Assembly: GCF_009754915.1 (NCBI RefSeq)
Contig: NZ_WPIK01000014.1
Coordinates: forward strand, 1 to 64,000
Length of the DNA: 64,000 bases
Direction: 5' to 3'
Source of the DNA: Mucilaginibacter arboris
GTDB taxonomy: Bacteria; Bacteroidota; Bacteroidia; Sphingobacteriales; Sphingobacteriaceae
The translations under genes and the position numbers were made by a program. Within the stretch, counting starts at the first letter, position 1, and each line of letters starts with the position of its first letter. The notes under the pieces were generated by a model that worked only from the letters and a program-made list of their open reading frames with translations, was not told the DNA's origin and did no database searches. Shown piece by piece: positions 34,712-44,105 of the stretch.

Positions 34712-36276
34712 ACAATCAGCAGAGTTTATGGGATTTTATGCGCCAGGAACACGAAAAGCTGCTGACACAAACGCTGGAACATCTCGGTTTAACATTTATT
34801 TCTTTGCTGCTCGCTATTGTAATTGGTTTGCCGCTCGGAATTTGGATTGCCAGGAAAAAGCAATTTGCAGGAAGCGTATTGGGTTTTGCCGGCGTTTTAC
34901 AAACTATTCCAAGTATTGCATTACTTGGTTTCATGATCCCGCTGCTTGGTATTGGGCCAAAACCAGCCATTGTTGCTTTGTTTTTATATGCCTTGCTGCC
35001 CATTATCCGCAATACTTTTACCGGCATAAACGAAGTAAATGCAACGGTAAAAGAAGCAGCGCGCGGAATGGGCATGAGTAACTGGCAGGTTCTTTTTAAG
35101 GTAGAATTGCCCCTGGCGATGCCGGTTTTATTGGCCGGGATCCGTACGGCAACCGTAATTAATGTTGGCGTGGCAACTTTAGCTGCTTTTATTGCTGCCG
35201 GCGGTTTAGGCGAATTTATCTTTGGCGGCATTTCTCTCAACAATACCAACATGATTTTAGCCGGAGCAATTCCGGCAGCTTTGTTAGCCATTATTTTAGA
35301 TTTTTTGCTGTCGCGGATACAGCATCTCAGCATCAAAAAAATGAAGGTTTTTCTGTGGCTGGTCCCGGCAGGCATGCTTCTTTTATCGTCCTTTTATTTT
35401 GTTCCGATAACCGGTAAAAGCAAATTATTAGCTGGTTTTACGCCGGAATTTATGGGCAGAAGAGATGGCGATTTAGGTTTACGGGAGGTTTATGGACTGA
35501 AAATTAAAACGGTGGTGATTAGCGATGCAATAATGTATAAAGCAGTTTATGAGAAGCATTTGGATGTCATCAGCGGTTATAGTACCGACGGGCGTTTAAA
35601 AGCGTTTGGTTTAACGATCTTAGAAGATGATAAACATATTTTTCCGCCTTATTATTGTGCGCCGGTTGTACGGAAAGATGCGCTGCAAAAATTTCCGGAA
35701 CTGGAAAAAACCTTAAATTTATTATCAGGAACAATTAGCGATTCCGTAATGACGGATTTGAATTATAAAGTGGATTACCTCAAGCAATCGCCAGAAAAAA
35801 CAGCCCGTGATTTTCTGGTGCAGAAAAAGCTCTTCCGCCCGGCAAATAACGGAAATAACGGAACTGTCCGTATCGGCTCCAAAATATTTGGAGAACAGTA
35901 CATTTTAGCAGCGATGTATGCCGATTTGATAAAAGGTTATACGGATTATGCTGTTTCTACGAAAACAGGTTTAGGCGGCACAAAAATATGTTTTGATGCA
36001 CTTACCAATAACCAAATCGATTTTTATCCTGAATACACAGGGACCGGTTTGCTGGTAATTTTGCAGGCCCCGCAAAAAGTAACAGATTCTATCGGCAGCA
36101 GCAAACTCAAAGTATATGATTTTGTTAAAAAGAAGTTTGAACAGCAATTTGCATTAGAATGGCTAAACCCTATCGGTTTTAATAACGCTTATGCGCTGAT
36201 GATGAGAAGTAAACAGGCCAAAGCGTTGCATTTAAAAAATATTTCCGATCTGAAAACATATCTCGAAAAAGAGTAA
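34708..36276 (+). CDS. ABC importer permease fused to substrate-binding domain, OpuC/EgtU-like
   Basis: The 522-residue protein has a permease domain with about six helices (about 15-235), including EAARGMGMSNWQVLFKVELPLAMPVLLAGIRTA, which carries the ATPase-coupling loop. A periplasmic binding domain of the glycine betaine/choline/ergothioneine type is fused to it. The binding domain appears to start with the half that normally comes second (AGFTPEFMGRRDGDLG, STDGR, LEDDKHIFPPYY). It finishes with the half that normally comes first (VRIGSKIFGEQYIL, GLGGTKICFDAL, DFYPEYTGTG, FNNAYAL). Fused permease-binding proteins are the EgtU architecture in Firmicutes and Helicobacter. It is 2 bp from egtB. 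Confidence 0.85.
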   Translation: MNNQQSLWDFMRQEHEKLLTQTLEHLGLTFISLLLAIVIGLPLGIWIARKKQFAGSVLGFAGVLQTIPSIALLGFMIPLLGIGPKPAIVALFLYALLPIIRNTFTGINEVNATVKEAARGMGMSNWQVLFKVELPLAMPVLLAGIRTATVINVGVATLAAFIAAGGLGEFIFGGISLNNTNMILAGAIPAALLAIILDFLLSRIQHLSIKKMKVFLWLVPAGMLLLSSFYFVPITGKSKLLAGFTPEFMGRRDGDLGLREVYGLKIKTVVISDAIMYKAVYEKHLDVISGYSTDGRLKAFGLTILEDDKHIFPPYYCAPVVRKDALQKFPELEKTLNLLSGTISDSVMTDLNYKVDYLKQSPEKTARDFLVQKKLFRPANNGNNGTVRIGSKIFGEQYILAAMYADLIKGYTDYAVSTKTGLGGTKICFDALTNNQIDFYPEYTGTGLLVILQAPQKVTDSIGSSKLKVYDFVKKKFEQQFALEWLNPIGFNNAYALMMRSKQAKALHLKNISDLKTYLEKE

Positions 36277-36278
36277 AA

Positions 36279-37427
36279 ATGAATTTATTACAAGTTTATG
36301 AAGCCGTTCGGCAACGATCAGAACAGATTTGCCAGCCCCTGCAAACGGAAGATTATGTTGTTCAGCCTATTCCTGATGTTAGTCCGCCGAAATGGCATTT
36401 AGGCCATACAAGTTGGTTTTTTGAAACTTTTATTCTCAAACCAAATATTATCGGTTACAAAGAGTTTAACCCAGAATACAATTACGTTTTCAACAGCTAT
36501 TACGAAGCGGTTGGCGCACGGGTGATCCGTACCAATCGCGGCAATTTAAGCCGCCCAACCGTACAGGACGTTTATGCGTACCGGGATTATGTAGATACAG
36601 CAATGGAAGGCTTGCTTTCAGGGCCTGTTTCTGCAGAATTACAGGAATTATTAACCTTGGGTTTTTATCACGAAGAACAGCATCAGGAATTATTGTGGAC
36701 GGATATTAAGTATATTCTTGGCCATAACCCGCTTTTTCCGGCTTATGCAGAACATTTTCCGCAAGGAGAAAAGCTTACTGGTGATACTGTTTTTATCCCT
36801 GTAAAATCTGGATTGTACCATATTGGCCATGAAGGCGAAGGTTTTTATTTTGATAACGAACTGGGCCGCCATACTGTTTTTCTGCATGATTTTGCGATCA
36901 GCAGTTCACCGGTTACCAATGCAGAATATTTAGAATTTATGGAGGACGGCGGTTACCAAAACTTTCGTTTCTGGCATGCAGAAGCCTGGGATTGGGTAAA
37001 AAACAACCAAATAAAAGCGCCGCTTTACTGGTATCAAATCCATAACCAATGGTTTAATTATACTTTAGGCGGATTAAAGCTTGTTGATGCAGCCGAACCA
37101 GTTTGCCACGTTAGTTTTTACGAAGCTGCTGCTTTTGCAAGCTGGAAAGGTTTACGCCTGCCAACAGAGTTTGAATGGGAGGTTGCTGCTAAAAACTTTA
37201 ACTGGGGCCGCCGCTGGGAGTGGACAAACAGCGCTTATTTGCCTTATCCCGGTTTTATTACCGCTCCGGGCGCTATCGGCGAGTACAACGGCAAATTCAT
37301 GGTGAACCAGATGGTACTGCGCGGTGCTTCTGATGTTACTTCTCCAAATCATAGTCGTTGCACTTACCGCAATTTTTTTCACCCGCATTTGCGCTGGCAA
37401 TATACCGGCATCCGTTTAGCCCGATAA
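36279..37427 (+). CDS. egtB: Ergothioneine biosynthesis sulfoxide synthase EgtB
   Basis: EgtB is a non-heme iron enzyme that joins a thiol (cysteine or gamma-glutamylcysteine) to C2 of hercynine with O2. The 382-residue protein has an N-terminal DinB-like domain with the iron-binding histidines H43 (LGHTSWFFE) and H131/H135 (HEEQH). The C-terminal formylglycine-generating/sulfatase-modifying-like domain (about 165-382) includes SSPVTNAEYLEF, LPTEFEWEVAA, WEWTNSAY and WQYTGIRLAR. Length fits the family. It is followed after 31 bp by egtD. Genes for EgtA, EgtC and the lyase EgtE are not in the window. Confidence 0.93.
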   Translation: MNLLQVYEAVRQRSEQICQPLQTEDYVVQPIPDVSPPKWHLGHTSWFFETFILKPNIIGYKEFNPEYNYVFNSYYEAVGARVIRTNRGNLSRPTVQDVYAYRDYVDTAMEGLLSGPVSAELQELLTLGFYHEEQHQELLWTDIKYILGHNPLFPAYAEHFPQGEKLTGDTVFIPVKSGLYHIGHEGEGFYFDNELGRHTVFLHDFAISSSPVTNAEYLEFMEDGGYQNFRFWHAEAWDWVKNNQIKAPLYWYQIHNQWFNYTLGGLKLVDAAEPVCHVSFYEAAAFASWKGLRLPTEFEWEVAAKNFNWGRRWEWTNSAYLPYPGFITAPGAIGEYNGKFMVNQMVLRGASDVTSPNHSRCTYRNFFHPHLRWQYTGIRLAR

Positions 37428-37458
37428 AATCAATCAACATCAATTCCCTTACCACCTT

Positions 37459-38433
37459 ATGCCAACTCAATTAACGGCCGAAATCAATCAAAGCAGTACA
37501 TTTTTACAAGATGTATTGGCTGGGTTAACCTCTTCTCCCAAAAAACTTCAATCTAAGTATTTTTACGATGCGGCAGGAGATATTTTGTTCCAGGAGATCA
37601 TGAACTGCCCGGAATATTACCTCACCAACTGCGAAATGGAAATATTTTCTGAACAAACCGCAGGATTGGCAGAAGTGGTTTTAAACGGGTTTAGGGAATT
37701 TGACCTGATCGAATTAGGCGCTGGTGATGCAACCAAATCCACCCATCTGCTCAGGCATTTGCTCGAAATTAAGGCTGATTTTACTTATCTCCCTATCGAT
37801 ATTTCATCGCATGTGATTGAAGAACTGGAACAAACGCTTCCGGCAAAACTTCCCGGCTTAAAACTGCAGGGTTTGAATGGTGATTATTTTGATATGCTAA
37901 AAGAAGCACGCGTAATGTCTGACAGGCCGAAAGTGGTTTTACTTATGGGTTCGAACATCGGAAATATGCCGGTAAAAGAAGCCTATATGTTTTGTGCAGC
38001 TTTACGCCAACAGCTTTCGCCCGGGGACCTGGCTTTAATTGGTTTCGACCTGAAAAAAAATCCGAAAACAATTTTAGCTGCTTATGACGATGCGGCGGGA
38101 ATCACTAAAAATTTCAACCTCAATTTATTAAAAAGGATCAATAATGAATTGAATGTCAACTTCAAATTAAATCAGTTTGATCATTACGCCACTTATGATC
38201 CTGAAAGCGGTTCCTGTAAAAGTTATCTGATCAGTTTAGTAAAACAGGAAGTTCAAATCGGAGAATCAGAATTAATTCAGTTTGAAGAAAACGAGTTTAT
38301 CGATATGGAAATCTCGCAGAAATACACGTTACAGCAAACAGACGATATGGCCCTAAATGCAGGATTTGAACCGGTAAAGCATTTTTTCGACAGTAAAAAC
38401 TGGTTTGTTGATGTGGTTTGGAAGGCTGTATAA
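37459..38433 (+). CDS. egtD: L-histidine N-alpha-methyltransferase EgtD
   Basis: EgtD trimethylates histidine with three S-adenosylmethionine molecules to form hercynine, the first step to ergothioneine. The 324-residue protein has KYFYDAAGDILFQEIMNCPEYYLTNCE at the substrate-binding N-terminus. It also has the SAM motif LIELGAGDATKS (84-95), YLPIDIS and LLMGSNIGNM. These are the hallmarks of the DUF2260/EgtD family. It is the last gene of the operon. One motif copy lies inside (37898-37907, K-E-A-R). Just beyond it is the scar-like repeat at 38500. Confidence 0.93.
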   Translation: MPTQLTAEINQSSTFLQDVLAGLTSSPKKLQSKYFYDAAGDILFQEIMNCPEYYLTNCEMEIFSEQTAGLAEVVLNGFREFDLIELGAGDATKSTHLLRHLLEIKADFTYLPIDISSHVIEELEQTLPAKLPGLKLQGLNGDYFDMLKEARVMSDRPKVVLLMGSNIGNMPVKEAYMFCAALRQQLSPGDLALIGFDLKKNPKTILAAYDDAAGITKNFNLNLLKRINNELNVNFKLNQFDHYATYDPESGSCKSYLISLVKQEVQIGESELIQFEENEFIDMEISQKYTLQQTDDMALNAGFEPVKHFFDSKNWFVDVVWKAV

Positions 38434-38448
38434 GCAAATTTTTTGCCG

Positions 38449-38461
38449 GTAAAACAAGCAT
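38449..38461. repeat. Degenerate interspersed motif after egtD
   Basis: CCGGTAAAACAAGCATC differs from the usual core at one base (C for G). It follows the egtD stop by about 15 bp. Confidence 0.45.
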
Positions 38462-38499
38462 CAGTTTATACCGTTTTCACTAAAAACAAAGCGATTTGT

Positions 38500-38556
38500 A
38501 TGAAAACCTACGCTACCTCCAGCCGCAATTTCCTCCGTCAACTATTTCTGCATTGA
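38500..38556 (+). pseudogene. Orphan duplicate of the 5' end of the Tat oxidoreductase gene
   Basis: A short frame reads MKTYATSSRNFLRQLFLH and stops. Its first 41 bp match the start of the Gfo/Idh gene at 60019-60059 at 38 positions, including the twin-arginine-type NFLRQL codons. Nothing else of that gene is present here. It therefore looks like a duplicated gene end left on the left border of the PUL, facing the same way as the intact copy on the right border. Confidence 0.7.
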
Positions 38557-38846
38557 TGCTTAATGCCAGTACTTTTAGCTGCTTAACCCGAACTTATGTT
38601 TCTTTAATAATAGGTTTTTAACAATAGGGTTGAACATTATATCTTTCTTCTCCTGCTTGTCTTTTATTCTGAAGGCATAATAATCGTTCAATTTTAATAG
38701 GATTATACCGTATTAGGTATTTGAAATAATGATCTCTAAAACCCTATAGAGGTTTAATTATCACTGTAAAACTTAATTTTAATATTTTCATAAAGCGTAT
38801 TAAGATTTTTGTAATGTGCTTATTTTCAAATAATTGTGAATTTTAT
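38557..38846. other. Non-coding spacer at the left edge of the PUL
   Basis: AT-rich, with stops in all frames and no gene seen. It contains a small dyad around 38742-38757 (AAACCCTATAGAGGTTT-like) and no IS or tRNA sequence. Confidence 0.4.
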
Positions 38847-38879
38847 TTTGTTTTATTGATACTTATTTTAATAATTTTG
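38847..38879 (+). promoter_or_regulatory. Candidate promoter of the susC gene
   Basis: TTTG (38847-38850), 21 bp, then TAATTTTG (38872-38879). The 5' part of the spacer (TTTTATTGA) and its 3' end (ATTTTAA) are shared with the promoter candidate of the GH3 gene at 54012-54044. It lies 183 bp before susC, giving a long leader. Confidence 0.6.
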
Positions 38880-39062
38880 ACAACACTTAATATTGTTGCC
38901 TCTCCGGTAAATAAGATTAGGCAAAACCAATTTAAACAACATGTATAAACCTATTTGCTATCCTACAGCCTATGGCTAATGTAGCTTTTATCTATCAGTA
39001 TTAATTAGCAGAAAACCAACTGCAAACTTTAAACCTATGTAAGTATTTAAAAAATTAATGTT

Positions 39063-42000
39063 ATGAGAAAAAAGTTTACTTTATTTATTCTTTTGCTTTT
39101 TGTATGCTATTCAATGACAATGGCACAAACAAACACCATCAAAGGTAAAGTTACTGACAATACCGGGCAGACACTTCCGGGGGTAACTGTAAAAGCAAAC
39201 GGAACTACGAACACAGCAGTTACCGATGTAAATGGTAACTATACCATCAAGGTACCCCCTAATGCTACCTTAGCCTTTTCATACGTAGGTTTTGCTACAC
39301 AAAACGTACCGGTTGGCAGTCAGGATATTATTAACGTAACGCTTACCACAAGCCCTAATAACCTAAACGAAGTAGTGGTAGTAGGTTATGGCACCCAAAA
39401 GAAAAGCCTGGTAACAGGCTCTATTTCAAGTGTTACTGCTCAAGATCTGGAAAACCAACCCATTAACCGTGTAGAGCAGGCTTTGCAAGGCCGCACTTCA
39501 GGTTTAATGATCCAGCAAAATTCTGGCCAGCCCGGTTCTGCTTCAACTGTACGTATCCGCGGTGTAAGTACTTTTTCAAACACAGGTAGCAATGATCCTC
39601 TATGGGTAATAGACGGTGCAATTGTAGATAACGGTGGTATTGGTTTTTTAAATGAAAATGACATTCAGTCAATCGAAGTACTAAAAGATGCTGCTTCAAC
39701 GGCTATATACGGTACTCGCGCTGCTAACGGTGTTATCCTCGTTACCACTAAAAAAGGTAAGGCTGGCCCAATCAGAGTAAATTACAATGGCTTTTACGGA
39801 ACATCTGCGCCGGCACATAAATTAGACTTGTTGAATGCACAACAGTATATAATGATTAGAAATGAATCTGCCATTAATGCAGGTAAAGCAGCACCATTTA
39901 CCAATCCTTCTGCTTATGGTAACGGTACCGACTGGCAATCATTAATTTTTAATAATGATGCCCGCAGACAGGAGCATAATGTAAGCATTAGTGGAGGAAG
40001 TGATAGATCTACCTTCTTCTCATCATTTGGTTACATTACTCAGGATGGTATTGTTGCTTCTGCAATTTCTAAATGGAACCGTGCAAATATCCGTTTAAAT
40101 TCAACCTACAACATCACAAAATTTATTACTATAGGAGAAAATTTAGGTTATAGTCACTCTGTATCCAGCAGTCTTGGTAATACTAATAGTGAATTTGGCG
40201 GTCCGCTTTCTGATGCGATTAACCTTGACCCGCTTACACCTGCTGTTGAAACTGATCCTGCAAAAATTGCAGCTTCTCCTTATTCGACTCAACCTACTGC
40301 TGTCAAAAACAGCGACGGCTTACCTTATGGTATATCAAATCAGGTGGGCCAGGAAATTGTAAACCCATTAGCCTACATTCAAAACAGAGTTGGTAATTAT
40401 AACTGGGACCATAATATTGTAGGTAACGTATATGCAACTATTGAGCCAATTAAAAACTTAAAATTTAATTCGAATTTAAGTACCAAAATGGCTTTCTATG
40501 GTACAGAATCATATTCTCCGCTCTACTACCTCAATTCCTCTAATATTGGTACAAGAACCAACGCTCATCGGGAAATGAACCAAACACTTAATCATAATTT
40601 TGAAAACACTTTAAGCTATAACAGAAGCTTTGGTAAACATACTGCAAGTGTTTTATTGGGTGAGGGTAGTTATTTGGATAATAACACCAGAGGTACAACA
40701 ATAGATTTTTATAATGTTATAGCCCAAGATTTTTACCAGCAAAACTTTAACTACAAGCCCGTTGCCGGTGACATTGTAGGCGGCGCATATGATAATACTC
40801 TCCATAAGTTGAATTCCTTATTTGCGCGCCTTGATTATAACTATGATGAAAAATACCTGCTAACCGGAAATATACGACGAGATGGCTCTTCAAGGTTTGG
40901 CGACAATTATAAATATGGTACATTTCCTGGTTTGTCTATAGGTTGGGTGCCAACACGTGAAGCTTTCTTTCCTAAAACTAATGCTATCAACAACCTTAAA
41001 ATAAGGGCAACTTATGGTGTTGTAGGTAATGATGCCATTGGTGATTTTCAATATGTTTCTACAGTTGGCAGTGGTCGTAACTATACCTTCGGGACTAATG
41101 ACGCGAGTACTATTGGCTGGAGCCCTAACGCACCGTCTAATCCTAGCCTACATTGGGAACAAACTAAATCAACAGATATAGGTTTTGATGCCATTTTGCT
41201 TAATGATTTTACCTTGACTGTTAATTTTTATCATAAGAAAACAGATGGAATTTTATACCAGCCCCCGATACCCGGATATTTGGGATATGCTGCCGCTCCA
41301 TATAGAAACTTAGGTAGTATGGAAAACAAGGGTATGGAATATGAATTAGGCTATCACAAGAAAATTGGTGAGTTTGATTTAGGCATCAATGCTAATGCAA
41401 CATTTAATAAAACTACTGTGCTTAGCATTGCACCCGGTCAGAATTTCGTTGAAAACCAGGCAGCTACTTTTCAAAATCTTGGAAATATCACCCGGTCAAC
41501 CGTTGGTGGCCCATATAATGCATTCTACGGTTATACCATGTTAGGAATTTTCCAAACCCAAGCCGAAGTTGATAGCTATACTTTAAATGGTACCAAAATA
41601 CAACCTAATGCAAAGCCGGGTGACGTAAAATTTGCCGACTTAAATAAAGATGGTAAAATTACAGCTGATGACAGGTCTAACATAGGGAATCCATACCCCA
41701 AATTAACGTATGGTCTAACATTTAGTTTAAAGTACAAAAACTTTGATTTGGTTGCTTTTGGTAACGGACAGGGAGGAAGCCAGATTTTCCAGGGATTACA
41801 CCGTTTAGATATAACCAATGCAAATTATTCAACTTCTATTTTAGATCGATGGACACCAAGCAATCCATCTAATACAATGCCAAGGGTTAATGACAATGAC
41901 CCGAATAGGAATTATCTAAACTTTAGTAAATTATACCTGGAAAGCGGTAACTTTTTCAGGCTGAAAACTTTGCAGGTAGGTTATACTTTCCCTAAAGCTA

Positions 42001-42176
42001 TATCAGGTAAAGTAGGTTTGAACACTTTACGTGTATTTGTATTAAGTGAGAATTTAGCTACAATAACCAAATATGACGGGTATGATCCTGAAGCTGGAGG
42101 TAATGTTTTCGGTATTGACAGGGGGGTGTACCCTCAGGCACGTTCGTTTATGTTGGGCTTAAATGTTGGATTTTAA
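39063..42176 (+). CDS. SusC/RagA-family TonB-linked outer-membrane transporter
   Basis: The 1037-residue protein has a signal peptide ending MTMAQ and a carboxypeptidase-regulatory-like domain (about 25-100: IKGKVTDNTGQTLPGVTVK). The TonB box/SusC signature NEVVVVGYGTQKK follows, then a plug domain (ALQGRTSGLMIQQ, VRIRGVSTF, VLKDAASTAIYGTRAANGVILVTTKKG) and a large barrel ending in RSFMLGLNVGF. It imports oligosaccharides delivered by the SusD partner encoded 15 bp downstream. No N-terminal STN signalling domain is present, which agrees with the absence of an ECF/anti-sigma pair. Confidence 0.95.
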   Translation: MRKKFTLFILLLFVCYSMTMAQTNTIKGKVTDNTGQTLPGVTVKANGTTNTAVTDVNGNYTIKVPPNATLAFSYVGFATQNVPVGSQDIINVTLTTSPNNLNEVVVVGYGTQKKSLVTGSISSVTAQDLENQPINRVEQALQGRTSGLMIQQNSGQPGSASTVRIRGVSTFSNTGSNDPLWVIDGAIVDNGGIGFLNENDIQSIEVLKDAASTAIYGTRAANGVILVTTKKGKAGPIRVNYNGFYGTSAPAHKLDLLNAQQYIMIRNESAINAGKAAPFTNPSAYGNGTDWQSLIFNNDARRQEHNVSISGGSDRSTFFSSFGYITQDGIVASAISKWNRANIRLNSTYNITKFITIGENLGYSHSVSSSLGNTNSEFGGPLSDAINLDPLTPAVETDPAKIAASPYSTQPTAVKNSDGLPYGISNQVGQEIVNPLAYIQNRVGNYNWDHNIVGNVYATIEPIKNLKFNSNLSTKMAFYGTESYSPLYYLNSSNIGTRTNAHREMNQTLNHNFENTLSYNRSFGKHTASVLLGEGSYLDNNTRGTTIDFYNVIAQDFYQQNFNYKPVAGDIVGGAYDNTLHKLNSLFARLDYNYDEKYLLTGNIRRDGSSRFGDNYKYGTFPGLSIGWVPTREAFFPKTNAINNLKIRATYGVVGNDAIGDFQYVSTVGSGRNYTFGTNDASTIGWSPNAPSNPSLHWEQTKSTDIGFDAILLNDFTLTVNFYHKKTDGILYQPPIPGYLGYAAAPYRNLGSMENKGMEYELGYHKKIGEFDLGINANATFNKTTVLSIAPGQNFVENQAATFQNLGNITRSTVGGPYNAFYGYTMLGIFQTQAEVDSYTLNGTKIQPNAKPGDVKFADLNKDGKITADDRSNIGNPYPKLTYGLTFSLKYKNFDLVAFGNGQGGSQIFQGLHRLDITNANYSTSILDRWTPSNPSNTMPRVNDNDPNRNYLNFSKLYLESGNFFRLKTLQVGYTFPKAISGKVGLNTLRVFVLSENLATITKYDGYDPEAGGNVFGIDRGVYPQARSFMLGLNVGF

Positions 42177-42191
42177 TTAAAAAAATTAAAG

Positions 42192-43733
42192 ATGAGAAGA
42201 AAAATTACTTTTGTAGTTGTGTTAGCCACTGGCATACAGCTACTTGGGGCTTGTAAAAAAGACTTGAATGTAAATCCGCAACAACGGGTTTTAGAAACAG
42301 ACTTTTATGCAACCCCTACTCAGGCATATCAATCATTAGTTTCTGTTTATGATATAGTTGGTAATCAATCAAGCGGTTACATGCTTAAAACTGCTATTAT
42401 GAACGTAGCCAGTGATGACCATTGGGCGGGAGGTGCATCAGCATCAGACCTTGGCGATTTGCAATCAGTGGCTACGTACACTATGACTCCTTCATCTCAA
42501 AATGGAGCAGCCGGGCATCTATGGAATAAGGGTTTTACAGGTGTTTACAGGGCCGATGTGTTTTTAGCAAAAATTGGTAACATAGCGGGTTTGGACGACG
42601 CTACCAAAAACAGATATATTGCAGAAGCAAAATTCTTACGAGCTTATTTTTACTTTGATCTGGTTCGTTTCTTTAGGGCTGTGCCATTGATGTTAACACC
42701 TACTAGCCCTGATGATATGTATAATATTGTTCAAGCTAATCCAGATAATGTATATGCACAAATCCTCAAAGACCTGACTGAAGCTCTTCCTAACCTTCCG
42801 GTTACCGTTCCGATAGCTACAGAAGGCGGACGTGTTACCCAAGGTACCGCACATGCTTTACTGGGCAGGATTTATATGTGGCAAAAAAAATACGCTCAAG
42901 CTGCTACAGAACTTGCTGAGGTTAATGGTACTGCACCTGGTGTTTCGCCAAGTAAATATGGTTATCAATTAATGAAAAACTTTAAAGACTTGTGGAGCCC
43001 TAAGAACAAATTTAACAGCGAATCTGTGTTTGAAGTAGTTTTTAACTCTACATCTCAGGGTGGCTGGAATAGCATAGGTTCGACTGAGGGAAATATTGAA
43101 TGTATATTGGTGGGGCCCAGGAGCTATACTACAAAAACTGCTAATGCTCCTGATTATGTTTCCGGATGGAGCGGCCAACCTTATACAGACGAGTTTTTTA
43201 ACCTGATACATAATGATCCGCGTAAAAATGCTACTGTGGCAGATTTGGACAGCCTCGAAAAAAATAATATTGCTACTTATTTACATGCATATCAAAACAC
43301 AGGGCACTTTATCGAGAAATTTGCAGGACGCGTTTCTACCAAAGCAGCAAATGGGCAATTGGAGCTTAATTTTCCGCTTGATATCTACGAAATTAGATTA
43401 GCTGATACTTATTTGCTTGAAGCAGAAGCATTATTACAAAATCAAGCAGGCGTAGGTGCAGGCACACGTGCATATCAGCTTTTAAATGCTGTAAGGGCAC
43501 GTGTAGGATTGGAGCCGGTTGCAGTAACCATGGATAATATCATGAAGGAAAGACGCCTTGAACTTGCAGGCGAAGGCCAACGCTGGTTAGATCTTGTACG
43601 CTGGGGCATTGCCGGTACTGCATTAAAAAGTAAAGGCTTTGTAACAGGTAAAAATGAAATATTTCCTATTCCGATTGCTGAAACTTATAATACTAAAATT
43701 GAACAAACCAAAGAGTGGGGTGGTAGTAAATAA
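42192..43733 (+). CDS. SusD/RagB-family glycan-binding lipoprotein
   Basis: The 513-residue protein has a lipoprotein signal with lipobox LLGAC. It then has the SusD TPR-like helical core (RYIAEAKFLRAYFYFDLVRFFRAVPL, TAHALLGRIYMWQKKYAQAA) and the conserved C-terminal IMKERRLELAGEGQRWLDLVRWG. It caps the SusC barrel and captures glycans at the cell surface. Co-transcribed with susC. A MITE-like element begins about 33 bp after the stop and separates the pair from the enzyme genes. Confidence 0.95.
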   Translation: MRRKITFVVVLATGIQLLGACKKDLNVNPQQRVLETDFYATPTQAYQSLVSVYDIVGNQSSGYMLKTAIMNVASDDHWAGGASASDLGDLQSVATYTMTPSSQNGAAGHLWNKGFTGVYRADVFLAKIGNIAGLDDATKNRYIAEAKFLRAYFYFDLVRFFRAVPLMLTPTSPDDMYNIVQANPDNVYAQILKDLTEALPNLPVTVPIATEGGRVTQGTAHALLGRIYMWQKKYAQAATELAEVNGTAPGVSPSKYGYQLMKNFKDLWSPKNKFNSESVFEVVFNSTSQGGWNSIGSTEGNIECILVGPRSYTTKTANAPDYVSGWSGQPYTDEFFNLIHNDPRKNATVADLDSLEKNNIATYLHAYQNTGHFIEKFAGRVSTKAANGQLELNFPLDIYEIRLADTYLLEAEALLQNQAGVGAGTRAYQLLNAVRARVGLEPVAVTMDNIMKERRLELAGEGQRWLDLVRWGIAGTALKSKGFVTGKNEIFPIPIAETYNTKIEQTKEWGGSK

Positions 43734-43765
43734 TATCAAAGCCTGCTTTGTTAATTGTTAGTATA

Positions 43766-44046
43766 AATGAAGTTGTTTAAACTTTTTTTCTGGCCCTCTT
43801 TTTTTAAGGTCGATGCTTCTTTTATCACCTAAAAATGCTGGTCATTGTTTTTTTTATCGATTAAGTGTAAACACCAATTTTTATTTGATAAATCACTACC
43901 TGACCTATAAGGTTTTCAAAACCTTATAGGTCAGGTAGTCAATACAAACACCATTTTTACCTGGTAAAAGAAGCATGCATACCAAACCTGAGCATGCCGA
44001 AGGATTAAATTTAAATTGGTACGAAAAGTTTAAACAAACTCAATAA
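43766..44046 (-). mobile_element. MITE-like element, copy 1 (inverted relative to copy 2)
   Basis: A non-coding element of about 281 bp ends in GTTGTTTAAACTTTTT and its inverted counterpart AAAAGTTTAAACAA. The centre is a perfect 22-bp inverted repeat with a one-base loop (43895-43939). Two interspersed motif copies, in opposite directions, lie inside (43815-43824 and 43965-43974). Read on the minus strand it aligns over its whole length with copy 2 at 59587-59925. No transposase is encoded, so it would move only with help from elsewhere. It could also act as a bidirectional terminator. Confidence 0.72.
43895..43939. repeat. Perfect 45-bp palindrome in MITE copy 1
   Basis: The arms ACTACCTGACCTATAAGG..TTTT (22 bp each) pair perfectly around a single C at 43917. 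In copy 2 the inner 15 bp of each arm are conserved around C59722. Confidence 0.85.
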
Positions 44047-44105
44047 CACATTATAAAACAGAAAGTGATAACAACAATTTCTGTTTTACGCTTTTACCCA
44101 TACTA

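Noticed and set aside
35048-35057. A motif copy in the permease gene as evidence of the repeat family
   Set aside because: It encodes the conserved Lys-Glu-Ala-Ala before the permease coupling loop, so it is explained by protein conservation. It is kept in the count but given no weight; 37898, 47301 and 55122 also read Lys-Glu-Ala and should be treated with the same caution.
34716-35375. A 219-codon minus-strand frame over the importer permease
   Set aside because: It is opposite the conserved permease helices, and its composition is that of an antisense shadow.
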